Shown piece after piece: positions 16,502 to 27,473 of a stretch of DNA of 64,000 bases. Numbering within the stretch: position 1 is the first letter of the stretch; each line of letters begins with the position of its first letter. The stretch lies in NCBI GenBank assembly GCA_027488845.1, contig JAIYBC010000068.1, forward strand, positions 1 to 64,000. Reading direction: 5' to 3'. The notes beneath the pieces were generated by a model. That model made no database searches, had not been told where the DNA came from, and saw nothing but the letters and a program-made list of their open reading frames with translations. A program made the position numbers and the translations under genes. This DNA is from Verrucomicrobiales bacterium. GTDB taxonomy: Bacteria > Verrucomicrobiota > Verrucomicrobiia > Limisphaerales > UBA9464.

Positions 16502-17602
16502 TCAGATGCCCTCGGCGAAGGTCGGGGCCGCATGGACCGCGGAGACCTCGGCCGCGAGGGCGTCGCCGCCGGCCGACAGCACCCGGTACTCACGGATCTG
16601 GAAGCTCACGGTCTGTCCCTGGGCCAATCCCTGGCGGACGTATTCGTCCTTGGTGATGCGGGTGCGGAGGGAGAGTCCGGACGCGGTCTCCAGTTCCAGT
16701 CGCAGGAGCACGCCGAGGAAGAACACGTGACGGACGACCGCGGTGTAGGGGTACTCCGCGGCCACGCGGGAAATCTGGACTGCGTAGGGTCGGAACCCGA
16801 TCCGAAGCGTCTGTCCGTCGGCGACGCCGTGTGCGGGGAAGGTCAGCTCGTTGAGGCGGGCGACGCCGCCGGAGACCTTCAGCTCGAGCACGTTCATCAC
16901 GCCGATGAAGCGGGCGACGAACTCGTTGCGGGGTTCCTCGTAGACCTCGCGCGGCGTCCCGATCTGCTCCAGTCGGCCGCGGCTGAAGATGACGATGCGG
17001 TTGCTGACCTCCATCGCCTCCTCCTGGTCGTGGGTGACGAAGACCGTGGTGACGTGGAGTTCCTCGTGCAGCCGGACGAGCCATTCGCGGAGTTCCTGGC
17101 GGATCTTGGCGTCCACGGCGCCGAACGGTTCGTCCAGGAGGAGGACGTCCGGTTTCGGGGCGAGTGCCCGTGCGATCGCCACGCGCTGGCGTTGTCCGCC
17201 GGAGAGCTGGTGCGGCAGGCGGCGTCCAAGGCCCTGGAGACCGAATAGGCCGATCAGCTCCCCGACGCGCTTGTCGATGTCCTCGCGCGACCACTTCCGG
17301 ATCTTCAGGCCGAAGGCGATGTTGTCGTGGACGCTCATCGTCTTGAAGAGCGCGTAGCTCTGGAAGACGAAGCCGATGTTCCGCTTCTGGACGGGGATGC
17401 CGTTGACGCGTTCGCCGCGGATCAGGACGTCGCCGGAGGTCTGGACCTCGAGGCCGGCGATCATGCGCAGGACGGTGGTCTTGCCGCCGCCGCTGGGGCC
17501 GAGGAGGGCGACCAGTTCGCCGTCGCGGACCGTGAACGAGACGTCGTCCACGGCGACGACGTCGCCGAACCTTTTCGAAACGTTGCGCAGTTCAATGCTC
17601 AT
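16502..17602 (-). CDS. cysA: sulfate/thiosulfate ABC transporter ATP-binding protein
   Basis: A 366-residue ATPase energising sulfate import. Walker A is GPSGGGKTT (about residues 35-43), the ABC signature LSGGQRQR is near 135, Walker B VLLLDEPFGAVD near 155 and the switch His in VFVTHDQEEA near 190. A C-terminal TOBE-like regulatory domain follows from about 245. It is third in cysT-cysW-cysA on the minus strand. Its start overlaps the cysW end by 11 bases, indicating translational coupling. Specificity for sulfate is inferred from the gene order and closest-looking family. Confidence 0.93.
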   Translation of the reverse strand: MSIELRNVSKRFGDVVAVDDVSFTVRDGELVALLGPSGGGKTTVLRMIAGLEVQTSGDVLIRGERVNGIPVQKRNIGFVFQSYALFKTMSVHDNIAFGLKIRKWSREDIDKRVGELIGLFGLQGLGRRLPHQLSGGQRQRVAIARALAPKPDVLLLDEPFGAVDAKIRQELREWLVRLHEELHVTTVFVTHDQEEAMEVSNRIVIFSRGRLEQIGTPREVYEEPRNEFVARFIGVMNVLELKVSGGVARLNELTFPAHGVADGQTLRIGFRPYAVQISRVAAEYPYTAVVRHVFFLGVLLRLELETASGLSLRTRITKDEYVRQGLAQGQTVSFQIREYRVLSAGGDALAAEVSAVHAAPTFAEGI

Positions 17603-18497
17603 CGGCTGGGGTCTCCTCGGTCTGGCCCTCGGCCAGGAGTGCGGTCTGACGGTGTTCGAGCCAGGACTTCACCGCCAACGTGGCCAGTGCCAGCAGGGCC
17701 AGGACGCTGGCGGCGGCGAAGGCGGCGGCGGACTGGTACTCCTGGTGCAGCTTGTCGATGCGGAGGGGAAGGGTGTCGGTGACGCCGGTGATGTGCCCGC
17801 TCACCACGGACACGGCACCGAATTCGCCCATGGCGCGGGCGTTGCAGAGGATCACCCCGTAGAGCAGTCCCCACTTCACGGAAGGGAGCGTGACGTGCCA
17901 GAAGGTCTGGAGACCGTTTGCGCCCAACGTCAGCGCCGCCTGCTCCTGGTCGCTGCCCTGGGATTCCATCAGCGGGATCAGCTCGCGGGCGACGAAGGGG
18001 AAGGTGACGAAGGTCGTCGCCAGGACGATGCCGGGGACCGCGTAGATGACCTGGATGTCGTGTGCGTCCAGCCAGGGGGCGAACGGTCCGCGGGCGCCGA
18101 GCAGAACGACGTAGATGAGGCCGGAGACGACCGGCGAGACGGAGAAGGGGAGGTCGATGAGCGTGATGAGAAGCGCCTTGCCGGGGAACTCGAACTTGGC
18201 GACGGCCCAGGAGGCGGCGAGTCCGAAGACGAGGTTGAGCGGCACGCAGCACGCCGAGACCAGCAGCGTGAGCTTCATGGCGGAAAGGGTGTCCGGATGG
18301 CGGAGGGCTGCGACGTAGCCGGAGTAGCCCTTCGACATCGCCTGGGCGAAGACGTTCGCCAGGGGCAGCAGCAGGAACACCACGACGAACCCCAGGGAGA
18401 GGAGGATCAGGAGGATGCGGACCCAGGCGGGGTCTTCGCTTCCGCGGCGGGAGCGGCTCTCGGCCTGCCCCCAGTGGCGTTTGGTGGTGGCGGCCAT
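17592..18497 (-). CDS. cysW: sulfate ABC transporter permease
   Basis: A 301-residue inner-membrane permease with about six transmembrane helices. The cytoplasmic EAA loop that docks on CysA is visible as EQAALTLGANGLQTFWHVTLP near residue 190. The ARAMGEFGAVSVVSG segment near 230 is characteristic of CysW. A charged N-terminal extension precedes the first helix. It lies one base downstream of cysT and overlaps cysA by 11 bases, so all three form one operon. Confidence 0.92.
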   Translation of the reverse strand: MAATTKRHWGQAESRSRRGSEDPAWVRILLILLSLGFVVVFLLLPLANVFAQAMSKGYSGYVAALRHPDTLSAMKLTLLVSACCVPLNLVFGLAASWAVAKFEFPGKALLITLIDLPFSVSPVVSGLIYVVLLGARGPFAPWLDAHDIQVIYAVPGIVLATTFVTFPFVARELIPLMESQGSDQEQAALTLGANGLQTFWHVTLPSVKWGLLYGVILCNARAMGEFGAVSVVSGHITGVTDTLPLRIDKLHQEYQSAAAFAAASVLALLALATLAVKSWLEHRQTALLAEGQTEETPADEH

Positions 18498-18498
18498 G

Positions 18499-19323
18499 TC
18501 AGCGTTGGAACCGGCCGGCCCACCGTTCCACGAGGTTGATGGAGACCAGTATGGCGAAGGAGGCCGACAGCATCACCACGGCCACGGCGATGGCGTTCGC
18601 GTACTCGAACTGGTCGAGCCAGCCCATGATGACGAACGGCGTGATCTCGGCTTCGAACTGCCGGTTGCTGGAGAGGAAGACCACGGAGCCGTACTCGCCG
18701 ACCGCCCGCGCGAACGCCAGCGCGAAGCCGGTCAGCAGGGCCGGCAACAGGCCGGGAAGGACGACGGAGAAGAAGGTGCGCAATCGGCCGGCACCCAGCG
18801 TGGCCGCGGCTTCCTCGACCTCGGTGTCGAGTTCCTCGAGCACGGGTTGGACGGTCCGCACCACAAAGGGAAGGCTGACGAAGGTGAGGGCCACGACGAT
18901 CCCCAACGGCTCATAGACCACCTTGATTCCCATCGGCACGAGGAAGCGGCCCAGCCAGCCGTCCTCGGAGAACAGGCTGCTCAGGGTCAGGCCGGCCACG
19001 GCGGTGGGCAGGGCGAAAGGGAAGTCGATCAGCGCGTCCATCCAGCGACGGCCGGGGAAGCGGTACCGGGTGAGGACCCATGCCAAGAGGATGCCTGCGA
19101 CGCCATTGAAGCTGGCCGCGATGAACGAAGCCCCGAAGGTCAACCGGTAGGCGGCCACGGCCCGTTCGCTGGCGGCGACCTTCCAGAACTCGGCCGGGGT
19201 CATCGAGGTGACCTTGAAGATCATGAACCCCAACGGGATCAAGACGATCAGGCTCAGGTACACCAGGGTGTAGCCCAAGGTCAGGCCGAAGCCCGGCAGC
19301 ACGTTGGTCTTGCGATAAGCCAT
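18499..19323 (-). CDS. cysT: sulfate ABC transporter permease
   Basis: A 274-residue permease of the CysT/CysU type with six predicted helices. The docking loop is EEAAATLGAGRLRTFFSVVLP near residue 180, and FARAVGEYGSVVFLSSN near 210 is the family hallmark. First gene of the cysTWA operon. No gene for a sulfate-binding protein (CysP/Sbp) lies upstream or downstream, so the transporter must use one encoded elsewhere. The 266 bases upstream hold an AT-rich patch with a plausible promoter. Confidence 0.92.
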   Translation of the reverse strand: MAYRKTNVLPGFGLTLGYTLVYLSLIVLIPLGFMIFKVTSMTPAEFWKVAASERAVAAYRLTFGASFIAASFNGVAGILLAWVLTRYRFPGRRWMDALIDFPFALPTAVAGLTLSSLFSEDGWLGRFLVPMGIKVVYEPLGIVVALTFVSLPFVVRTVQPVLEELDTEVEEAAATLGAGRLRTFFSVVLPGLLPALLTGFALAFARAVGEYGSVVFLSSNRQFEAEITPFVIMGWLDQFEYANAIAVAVVMLSASFAILVSINLVERWAGRFQR

Positions 19324-19340
19324 CCAGAGAAAGGGTGGCC

Positions 19341-19370
19341 AAGGTACGAATCCATCCCAACTCCTGTAAA
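19341..19370 (-). promoter_or_regulatory. candidate cysTWA promoter
   Basis: Read on the minus strand, a -35-like TTTACA (19365-19370) and a -10-like TACCTT (19341-19346) are 18 bases apart. The cysT ATG is 17 bases below the -10 box. The flank at 19366-19395 is unusually AT-rich for this window and may hold a regulator site. No known sulfur-regulator motif is claimed. Confidence 0.35.
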
Positions 19371-19589
19371 CCGATTTATCTGGTAGAGATTAGTGAGTAT
19401 GGGCGGCGGATTCCACGGTTGGACCTTGAGGACGGCCTTGGACCGGCGACGCGACGGGGCCGGTTTTCGGATGCGGGTCGTAGAAGCCGTTCCTGGGGAT
19501 CGGACGCCCTGTCGCCTCGGGAAGACGATGGTCGTGATGGCGCCCCTCTCCAGGACTGCGGTCCGCGGGCCGACTGAAGGGCCGATGGA

Positions 19590-20258
19590 TCAACGCTCCA
19601 GAAGCGCCCTGTTGGCGAAGGCGAACCGAAGGAGGCTGTGGCTGCCCTGGAGGTGGAGCTTGTTGCTGACGTTCTGGCGATGGGTCTCGACCGTCCGCGG
19701 GCTGATTCCGAGGTGGTCGGCGATCTCCTTGGTGGTCTTGTCGTCCGAGATGCACCTCAGGATCCGCCGCTCCGTGGGTGTCAGGAGATCCAGGCCGGGT
19801 TTCTCCTTTCTCAGTCCCGCCGCCTCCTCGCGCCGCCGGAGAAGCAGGTGGGTGAGCCTCGGACTCACGAAGCGGTCGCCGTTCAGGACGGCCCGGAGGG
19901 CTGTCAGCAGGTCTTCGACCGCGCTTTCCTTGAGCACATAGGCGCCAACCCCGGCATTCATCGCCTCGTCAAAGAGGTCGCCGTCCTCGTGCATCGTCAG
20001 GAGCAGAGTCAGGGTGCGGGTGCCTTCGGCCGGGGTCAGCCCCCGCACGACGCCGATTCCGTTGAGCCGGGGCATGTTGATGTCGAGGATGGCGACATCC
20101 GGCTGCAGGGAGCGGATGAGTCCCAGGGCTTCCTCGCCGTTTGCGGCTTCGCCCACGATCCGGAATGCCGGATCGGCTGCAATCACCTCGCCGAGACCCT
20201 TCCGGAAGATCGGATGGTCGTCCGCGATGAGGATGGTGTGGGGATTCGGGATGGACAT
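19590..20258 (-). CDS. NarL/FixJ-type response regulator
   Basis: A 222-residue two-component regulator. The receiver domain (residues 8-125) has the acidic pair ADDH, the phospho-acceptor Asp59 in AILDINMP, Thr88 in LLLTMHEDG and Lys110 in YVLKES. The LuxR-type output domain follows: LTPTERRILRCISDDKTTKE then the recognition helix of ISPRTVETHRQNV. No histidine kinase is adjacent, so its partner is unknown. It stands alone, upstream of and divergent from the dihydroorotase gene and 266 bases from cysT. A link to sulfate uptake is possible but unsupported. Confidence 0.92.
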   Translation of the reverse strand: MSIPNPHTILIADDHPIFRKGLGEVIAADPAFRIVGEAANGEEALGLIRSLQPDVAILDINMPRLNGIGVVRGLTPAEGTRTLTLLLTMHEDGDLFDEAMNAGVGAYVLKESAVEDLLTALRAVLNGDRFVSPRLTHLLLRRREEAAGLRKEKPGLDLLTPTERRILRCISDDKTTKEIADHLGISPRTVETHRQNVSNKLHLQGSHSLLRFAFANRALLER

Positions 20259-20370
20259 CGTCGAACGGTGGTTCCGACAGGCATGGTGGCCGAATCCGGT
20301 AAAAATGTCATCCCTGGCGGAGCGTCGACACGGGGCGGCGACAGGAAGGGGTCCTTGGCTGAGCCGTCCC

Positions 20371-20400
20371 TTGCCCCGGCGGCGAGGGACCCGGTAGCGT
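20371..20400 (+). promoter_or_regulatory. candidate dihydroorotase promoter
   Basis: TTGCCC (20371-20376), an 18-base spacer and TAGCGT (20395-20400). The start codon is only 10 bases after the -10 box, so the mRNA would have a leader of just a few bases. It matches the TTGnnn/TAGCnn pattern seen elsewhere in the window. Confidence 0.45.
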
Positions 20401-20410
20401 CGACGCCACG

Positions 20411-21781
20411 ATGTCTGTGACCCTGATTTCAGGCGGGCGTGTGGTGGATCCCGCGAACGCGATCGACTCCAAGGCGGATGTGCTGCTGGTCGACGGCAAG
20501 GTGGAGAAGGTGGGGCCCGGGATCCCGCTTCCCGAAGGCGCCGAGAGGATCGATGCGACCGGACTGGTGGTGGCGCCCGGGCTGATCGACCTGCATGTGC
20601 ATCTCCGGGAACCGGGGCAGACCGCCAAGGAGACGATCCTCAGCGGCGCGCGGGCGGCGGCCCGGGGCGGATTCACGACGGTCGTCTGCATGCCCAACAC
20701 CTCGCCCGCCATCGATTCGGCGGCGACGGTGGCCCTGATCCAAGAGAAGGCCCGTAACGCGTCGGTGCGGGTCGAGGTGACCGGCGCCCTGAGCAAGGGC
20801 ATCGCCGGCGAGGAACTGGCCTCCATCGGTTCGTTGGCCAAGGCGGGGGTGGTGGCGCTCACCGACGACGGCCACTGCATCCAGGACAACGACCTGATGC
20901 GACGCGCGCTGGAGTATGCCCGTCAATTCGGGTTGCCGGTGATGGACCACTGCCAGGACTACGGCCTGGTGAAGGACGGCGTGATGAACGAGGGGATCCA
21001 GAGCCTCCGGCTCGGACTGAAGGGGTGGCCGTCCGCGGGTGAGGAGATGATCGTGGCGCGGAACATCCTGTTGGCGGAACAGACGGGCACGCCGGTGCAT
21101 TGCCAGCACCTGAGCGCGGCCGGGAGCATCCGGCTTCTGAGGGAAGCCAAGAGGCGGGGCGTGCCGATCTCCGGCGAGGCGTGTCCCCACCACTTCACGC
21201 TCACCGACACCTCGATCGCCGGGAGCGCCGAATTCTGGGCGACAGACGGTGCGGACCTGCTGCGACGCGGGGTCGGCGGTGCGACGCCACCCGTCTGGCC
21301 CTCGTACCACACCCACTTCAAGATGAACCCTCCGTTGCGGACCGCCGCGGACCGGGAGGCGGTCTTGGAGGGATTGGTGGACGGAACGCTGGAGATCATC
21401 TCGAGCGACCACGCCCCGCACACGGAGTCCGAGAAGGACGTCGAGTTCGACTACGCGCCCTTCGGCATCACCGGTCTCGAGGTCGAGCTGGCCCTTTCGC
21501 TGGTGCAGCTGCTCCACACCGGGCGACTCGACCTCCCCTCGATCCTCGCGAAGTTCACCGTGAACCCGGCGCGCCTGCTCCGGCTGTCCGGGGGACGCGG
21601 GACGTTGACACCGGGTTCGTTCGCCGACGTCACGTTGCTGGATCCCGATGCCGGATGGGTCTGCGACCGGGCCGACACGGAGAGCCGTTGCCGCAACAAT
21701 CCCTTCCACGGTTGGCATCTGCGTGGACGGGTGGTCCGGACGGTCGTCGGCGGCCGCACGGTGTTTCCGTTTCCGGCCTGA
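20411..21781 (+). CDS. pyrC: dihydroorotase
   Basis: Cyclises carbamoyl aspartate to dihydroorotate in pyrimidine synthesis. The 456 residues fit the class I (long) type. Metal-binding signatures are DLHVHLREPG (His-x-His), MDHCQD, HCQHLS and the catalytic Asp/His motif SSDHAPHTESEK. Substrate-binding MNPPLRTAADREAV is present. Between the ITDTS region and that motif there appears to be an extra segment of roughly 20 residues (ATDGADLLRRGVGGATPP) compared with the usual sequence. Other pyr genes are not adjacent. A TTGCCC/TAGCGT promoter sits immediately upstream. Confidence 0.94.
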   Translation: MSVTLISGGRVVDPANAIDSKADVLLVDGKVEKVGPGIPLPEGAERIDATGLVVAPGLIDLHVHLREPGQTAKETILSGARAAARGGFTTVVCMPNTSPAIDSAATVALIQEKARNASVRVEVTGALSKGIAGEELASIGSLAKAGVVALTDDGHCIQDNDLMRRALEYARQFGLPVMDHCQDYGLVKDGVMNEGIQSLRLGLKGWPSAGEEMIVARNILLAEQTGTPVHCQHLSAAGSIRLLREAKRRGVPISGEACPHHFTLTDTSIAGSAEFWATDGADLLRRGVGGATPPVWPSYHTHFKMNPPLRTAADREAVLEGLVDGTLEIISSDHAPHTESEKDVEFDYAPFGITGLEVELALSLVQLLHTGRLDLPSILAKFTVNPARLLRLSGGRGTLTPGSFADVTLLDPDAGWVCDRADTESRCRNNPFHGWHLRGRVVRTVVGGRTVFPFPA

Positions 21782-21826
21782 GGAAATCCGCTGGCAAACG
21801 CGGCACGGGACAAGGTACCGAGCGAC

Positions 21827-23830
21827 ATGCGAATCCGGTTTTCCGCAGCCCTTGCCTTCGGGATCGTCCTGGTCGGGTTCGCGGCCGATCCGCGTCCTGC
21901 GCCGCCCGCGCTGAACTTCAGCCGGCCGCCGGTCCCGGAACCGGAGGCGAAGTCCGCCGGTCCGGGCCCGGTCGAGTATTCGATCGGCGATCCTTCGCCG
22001 TTGGAGCAGGTCTACCTCGAACGCGTGAACCGCGCGCGGGCGTTTCCGCGGGAGGAGGGTTTCCTCCTGGTGACCAGCACCGATCCGGAGATCCAGAGCG
22101 CTCTCCGCTTCTTCAACGTCGACCTGCAGCGGGTCGTGGACGAGATCGCGCTGTATCCCGCCCAGCCGCCGCTGTCGTTCGAGCCCCGCCTGATCGCGGC
22201 GGCACGGGGTCACACCGACTACCTCTTCCGTCAGGCGGTGCAGGAACACGAGCAGCGCGATCCGGTCACCGGGGCGGTCGTCAACAGCATCGACACGAGG
22301 ATCAGCGCGGTCGGCTATCCGTGGAACGCGGTCGGGGAGAACATCTTCTCCTACGCCTCGAGCGCGGACCAGGGGCATGCGGGCTTCGAGGTCGACTGGG
22401 GTTTCGGCGACGGCGGGGTGCAAAGGCCTCCGGGGCACCGCGACAACAACCACAGCGCCGCGTTCCGCGAGGTCGGAATCGGAGTGCTGGAAGGGACCAA
22501 CCGACGGGTCACCGCGACCGCCACCAACATCGTCGGACCGCAGGTGGTCACCATCGACTTCGGCCGTCGGTCCTCCACGACCCCGCTGGCGACCGGAGTG
22601 GTCTTCTACGACGTCAACACCAATGCCACCTATGACGCGGGCGAGGGGATCCCCGGCGTCCGAATCGAGTCCGCCGAAGCCGGTGCATTCGCGGTGACCG
22701 GGCGTTCCGGCGGGTTCTCGGTCCCGGCGGTGGTGGGATCCAACGGCCTGCGGTTCCTGCTGGGGACGGAGACGCTTTCCTCGCGCTCGTTCACGGCCGC
22801 TTCGGACCGGAACCACAAGCAGGATCTCGTGTTGCCGTACGCGGCACCGGTCCTGTCCGGACCGACGTCGGTACCGGTCGGCGCCACGGCGGTCTTCCTC
22901 TCGACCCGCCTTCCCGGTGCCGAGGCCCATGAATGGACCCAGGTCCGTCTGGAGCCCTACGGCTTCGTGGACGGCGCGGAAGGTGGGGCCACCAACATGG
23001 ACGTGTCGGTCGGTCCGGGCTGGGATCCGGTGAGGGCGACCGGCGCGGCTGTCGGATCCAGGAAGTACCAGCTGGTCCACGGAACCGCCGAGGACCAGGT
23101 CCTGACCATCCGCACCGTCCTGCGCCCCGGGCCGGGATCGGCGCTGCGGTTCCGGTCGATGCTGGGATTCTCGACGACGACGCAGGTCGCCACGGCCGAG
23201 GTCTCCCCGGCGGCGGGCGGTCCATGGGTCCCGGTGTTCACGCAGCGCGGTTGGGGCAACGGGGGTGGTTCGCAGACGACCTACTCGAACGTCGTCGCCT
23301 CGCTGGAGGCGTATGCCGGGACCGACATCCGGGTGCGGTTCCGGTACCGGGTGGAGCCGGGCAGCTATTTTCCCCAGACGACCGCTTCGTTCGGCTGGCA
23401 CCTCGACGAGATCCGATTCGACCTGACCTCGAATCCTGTGACGTCGGGTCCCCATCCGCTTGGGGGCGACCGGACGGTCGTGGTCCAGCCCGGGACCGCG
23501 GGGACGATCGAGCTGAGGGTCCGGCCGGTGATGGCCGGTTTCCGACTTCCCTACTCGGCGCCATTGCGGCTCGTGGTCGGCGGCGCGGGGACCGCGGGAG
23601 GCGAGATCGTGGTGGACTCGATCGGAAGGTCCGCGGCCGATCGGCTTCAGTTGGACTTCTCGTTGCGATCGGGGCTTTCCGGCGTGTGGCGACTCCAGGG
23701 CGCACCCACGCCAACGGGTCCCTGGTCGGTGTTTCCCGGTGCGACGCTCACGACCAACGGCCCGGGACGATACCGCTTCTCGTTGTCGCCCGGGACGTCC
23801 AGCGGGTTCCTGAGGGTGGCCGTGGAGTGA
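21827..23830 (+). CDS. secreted CAP-domain protein
   Basis: A 667-residue exported protein with a signal peptide (residues 1-20). The CAP (SCP/PR1) domain occupies about residues 55-250, with the opening EQVYLERVNRARAFPREE, the His in ARGHTDYLF, the VGENIF motif and the closing HRDNNHSAAFREVGIGV. C-terminal to it are SdrD-B/CarboxypepD-like (YDVNTNATYDAGEGIPGV) and other beta-sandwich regions. CAP domains bind lipids or act in cell-surface interactions; a protease role is not established. It follows pyrC by 45 bases but is functionally unrelated. Confidence 0.82.
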   Translation: MRIRFSAALAFGIVLVGFAADPRPAPPALNFSRPPVPEPEAKSAGPGPVEYSIGDPSPLEQVYLERVNRARAFPREEGFLLVTSTDPEIQSALRFFNVDLQRVVDEIALYPAQPPLSFEPRLIAAARGHTDYLFRQAVQEHEQRDPVTGAVVNSIDTRISAVGYPWNAVGENIFSYASSADQGHAGFEVDWGFGDGGVQRPPGHRDNNHSAAFREVGIGVLEGTNRRVTATATNIVGPQVVTIDFGRRSSTTPLATGVVFYDVNTNATYDAGEGIPGVRIESAEAGAFAVTGRSGGFSVPAVVGSNGLRFLLGTETLSSRSFTAASDRNHKQDLVLPYAAPVLSGPTSVPVGATAVFLSTRLPGAEAHEWTQVRLEPYGFVDGAEGGATNMDVSVGPGWDPVRATGAAVGSRKYQLVHGTAEDQVLTIRTVLRPGPGSALRFRSMLGFSTTTQVATAEVSPAAGGPWVPVFTQRGWGNGGGSQTTYSNVVASLEAYAGTDIRVRFRYRVEPGSYFPQTTASFGWHLDEIRFDLTSNPVTSGPHPLGGDRTVVVQPGTAGTIELRVRPVMAGFRLPYSAPLRLVVGGAGTAGGEIVVDSIGRSAADRLQLDFSLRSGLSGVWRLQGAPTPTGPWSVFPGATLTTNGPGRYRFSLSPGTSSGFLRVAVE

Positions 23831-23895
23831 CCGATCGGGGGCGACCCGGAGGCCTTACCCAGGTTCGTAGGTCGCCTTATACCGGAACGGATCGT

Positions 23896-23925
23896 TTGAC
23901 CTAAGTTAAGCCCGGGCATTAGCTG
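23896..23925 (+). promoter_or_regulatory. candidate sdh operon promoter
   Basis: TTGACC (23896-23901), an 18-base spacer and TAGCTG (23920-23925), lying 51 bases before the sdhC start. It is one of the best matches to the window's TTGACC/TAGCnn promoter pattern. The stretch between the boxes is locally AT-rich (CTAAGTTAAG). Confidence 0.5.
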
Positions 23926-23976
23926 GGCCGGAAGGGCTTCCGGCGTCTCCGCCGCGAAAGCCCCCACTCAACGAAG

Positions 23977-24756
23977 ATGAACCTGCTGACCCGCATCTGG
24001 CGATCGTCGCTCGGGAAGAAGTACGTGATGGCCGTCACCGGCATCGCGCTCTTTGGATTCGTGATCGGGCACCTGGTGGGCAACCTCCAGGTGTTCGGGA
24101 ATCCTGACCTGATCAACACCTACGCGCATTTCCTGAAATCCAAGCCCGGCCTGATCTGGGGCGCCCGCCTCGGCCTGCTCGGGGTGGTTGTACTGCACAT
24201 CGCGGCCGCCGTGACGTTGTCGATGGCGAACCGTGCGGCGCGTCCCGTGCCCTATGCCGGCGGCTCGGCCTATGGCTCCGCCTGGCGTTCGCGCTACATG
24301 CTGGTGAGCGGACTCGTGATCCTCGCCTTCATCGTGTACCACCTCCTCCACTACACCGCGCTCGTGCCCGGTCTCAACGGCACCGGCCGCGACTTCCGCG
24401 AGCTGACCGCGAACATCCCCGGCGTCCCGGAGAAGGTTCCGGACGTCTACGCGATGATGGTCCTCGGCTTCCGGGTGCCGTGGGTCACCCTGTTCTACCT
24501 CGTCGCGCAGGGCCTGCTCTTCGTCCACCTCGGCCACGGGCTCGCCTCGATGTTCCAGTCCCTCGGGCTCCGCAACCACGTCTGGTGGCCGCGCATCACG
24601 AACTTCGCCCGGGTGGCGAGCGTGCTGATCTTCATCGGATACGCCTCCATCCCGGTCGCCGTCCTCGCCGGACTCGGATCGGACTACCTGAAGACCCGGG
24701 TCCCCGCGACCGGCGTCGCCGCCGCCACCGTCAACGCCACCGCGAATTCCCGCTGA
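23977..24756 (+). CDS. sdhC: succinate dehydrogenase cytochrome b subunit
   Basis: The 259-residue membrane anchor of a B-type succinate:quinone oxidoreductase, with five predicted helices. Likely haem-ligand histidines sit in [26 protein letters not shown] and [12 protein letters not shown] single fused anchor with two haems is typical of menaquinone-linked enzymes of Bacteroidota and PVC bacteria. It is the first gene of the operon; sdhA starts one base after its stop codon. Transcription likely starts from the TTGACC/TAGCTG promoter upstream. Confidence 0.92.
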   Translation: MNLLTRIWRSSLGKKYVMAVTGIALFGFVIGHLVGNLQVFGNPDLINTYAHFLKSKPGLIWGARLGLLGVVVLHIAAAVTLSMANRAARPVPYAGGSAYGSAWRSRYMLVSGLVILAFIVYHLLHYTALVPGLNGTGRDFRELTANIPGVPEKVPDVYAMMVLGFRVPWVTLFYLVAQGLLFVHLGHGLASMFQSLGLRNHVWWPRITNFARVASVLIFIGYASIPVAVLAGLGSDYLKTRVPATGVAAATVNATANSR

Positions 24757-24757
24757 T

Positions 24758-26719
<1,962 letters not shown>

Positions 26720-26897
26720 GCGGCCGCTGATCGCGATGGTCCACGACATCCACATCCAGCGGCGACCGGGAGCGTCGCGCGTCGGCCTGCCTCGGATCTC
26801 CGGGCTCCGTCCGGCGGTTGGAGGCTTGCGGCGGCGCTTGGCGGTCGGGCGCCGGAGGCACGTTGGTGTCGCAGCCGGTTCCGGGGTCGATTCCGGG

Positions 26898-27473
26898 ATG
26901 AACCTCGACACCCATCCGATTCCCGCCGAGCGCATCGAACGGCGGATCCTGTTCGTTCGGGGGCAGAAGGTGCTGCTGGACCGCGACCTCGCCGAACTCT
27001 ACGGAGTGGAGACACGTGCGTTGAACCAGGCAGTCCGTCGGAACATCGATCGTTTTCCCGCGGACTTCATGTTCGCCTTGGATCGCGACGAGATCCTGAG
27101 GATATCACAATTTGTGACATCCTCGGGAACGGCCGAACTCAAGTACTCCAAAAGCGTCCTCGCCTTCACTGAACAGGGCGTGGCGATGCTGTCTGGCGTA
27201 CTGGGCAGCGCTCGGGCAGTCGAGGTGGACATAGCGATCCTGCGGACCTTTGTGCAGGTGCGGCAGTGGCTTTCCACCCATGCGGACTTGGCCCGGAAGC
27301 TTGCCGGCTTGGAGCAGAAGTATGACGAGCAGTTCCGTGCGGTCCTTGATGCCATCCGCGAGCTGATGGAGCCACCGACTCCGGCCCAGCAGCGGGAAAT
27401 CGGATTTCACACCAACCTTCCCGAGCGGGCTTCCAAGTCCAAGGCTCGGTCGCGAGCGAAAGTTTCCCCATGA
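26898..27473 (+). CDS. ORF6N-domain protein inserted in the sdh operon
   Basis: A 191-residue protein. The N-terminal ORF6N domain (residues 8-95) reads [40 protein letters not shown] and [19 protein letters not shown]. These domains occur in phage antirepressors and stand-alone bacterial genes and are thought to bind DNA. A coiled segment (about 125-165) and a Lys/Arg-rich tail follow. The gene lies 178 bases after sdhA. Its TGA overlaps the sdhB ATG (ATGA), so sdhB translation may depend on it. The ATG at 26898 is preferred; frames further upstream are not coding-like. It was probably acquired, and whether it regulates sdh is unknown. Confidence 0.88.
   Translation: MNLDTHPIPAERIERRILFVRGQKVLLDRDLAELYGVETRALNQAVRRNIDRFPADFMFALDRDEILRISQFVTSSGTAELKYSKSVLAFTEQGVAMLSGVLGSARAVEVDIAILRTFVQVRQWLSTHADLARKLAGLEQKYDEQFRAVLDAIRELMEPPTPAQQREIGFHTNLPERASKSKARSRAKVSP

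Noticed and set aside
20429-23455. 1008-residue minus-strand frame opposite pyrC and the CAP gene
   Set aside because: Codon-position artefact; low-complexity Arg/Gly/Asp composition and no homology-like motif.
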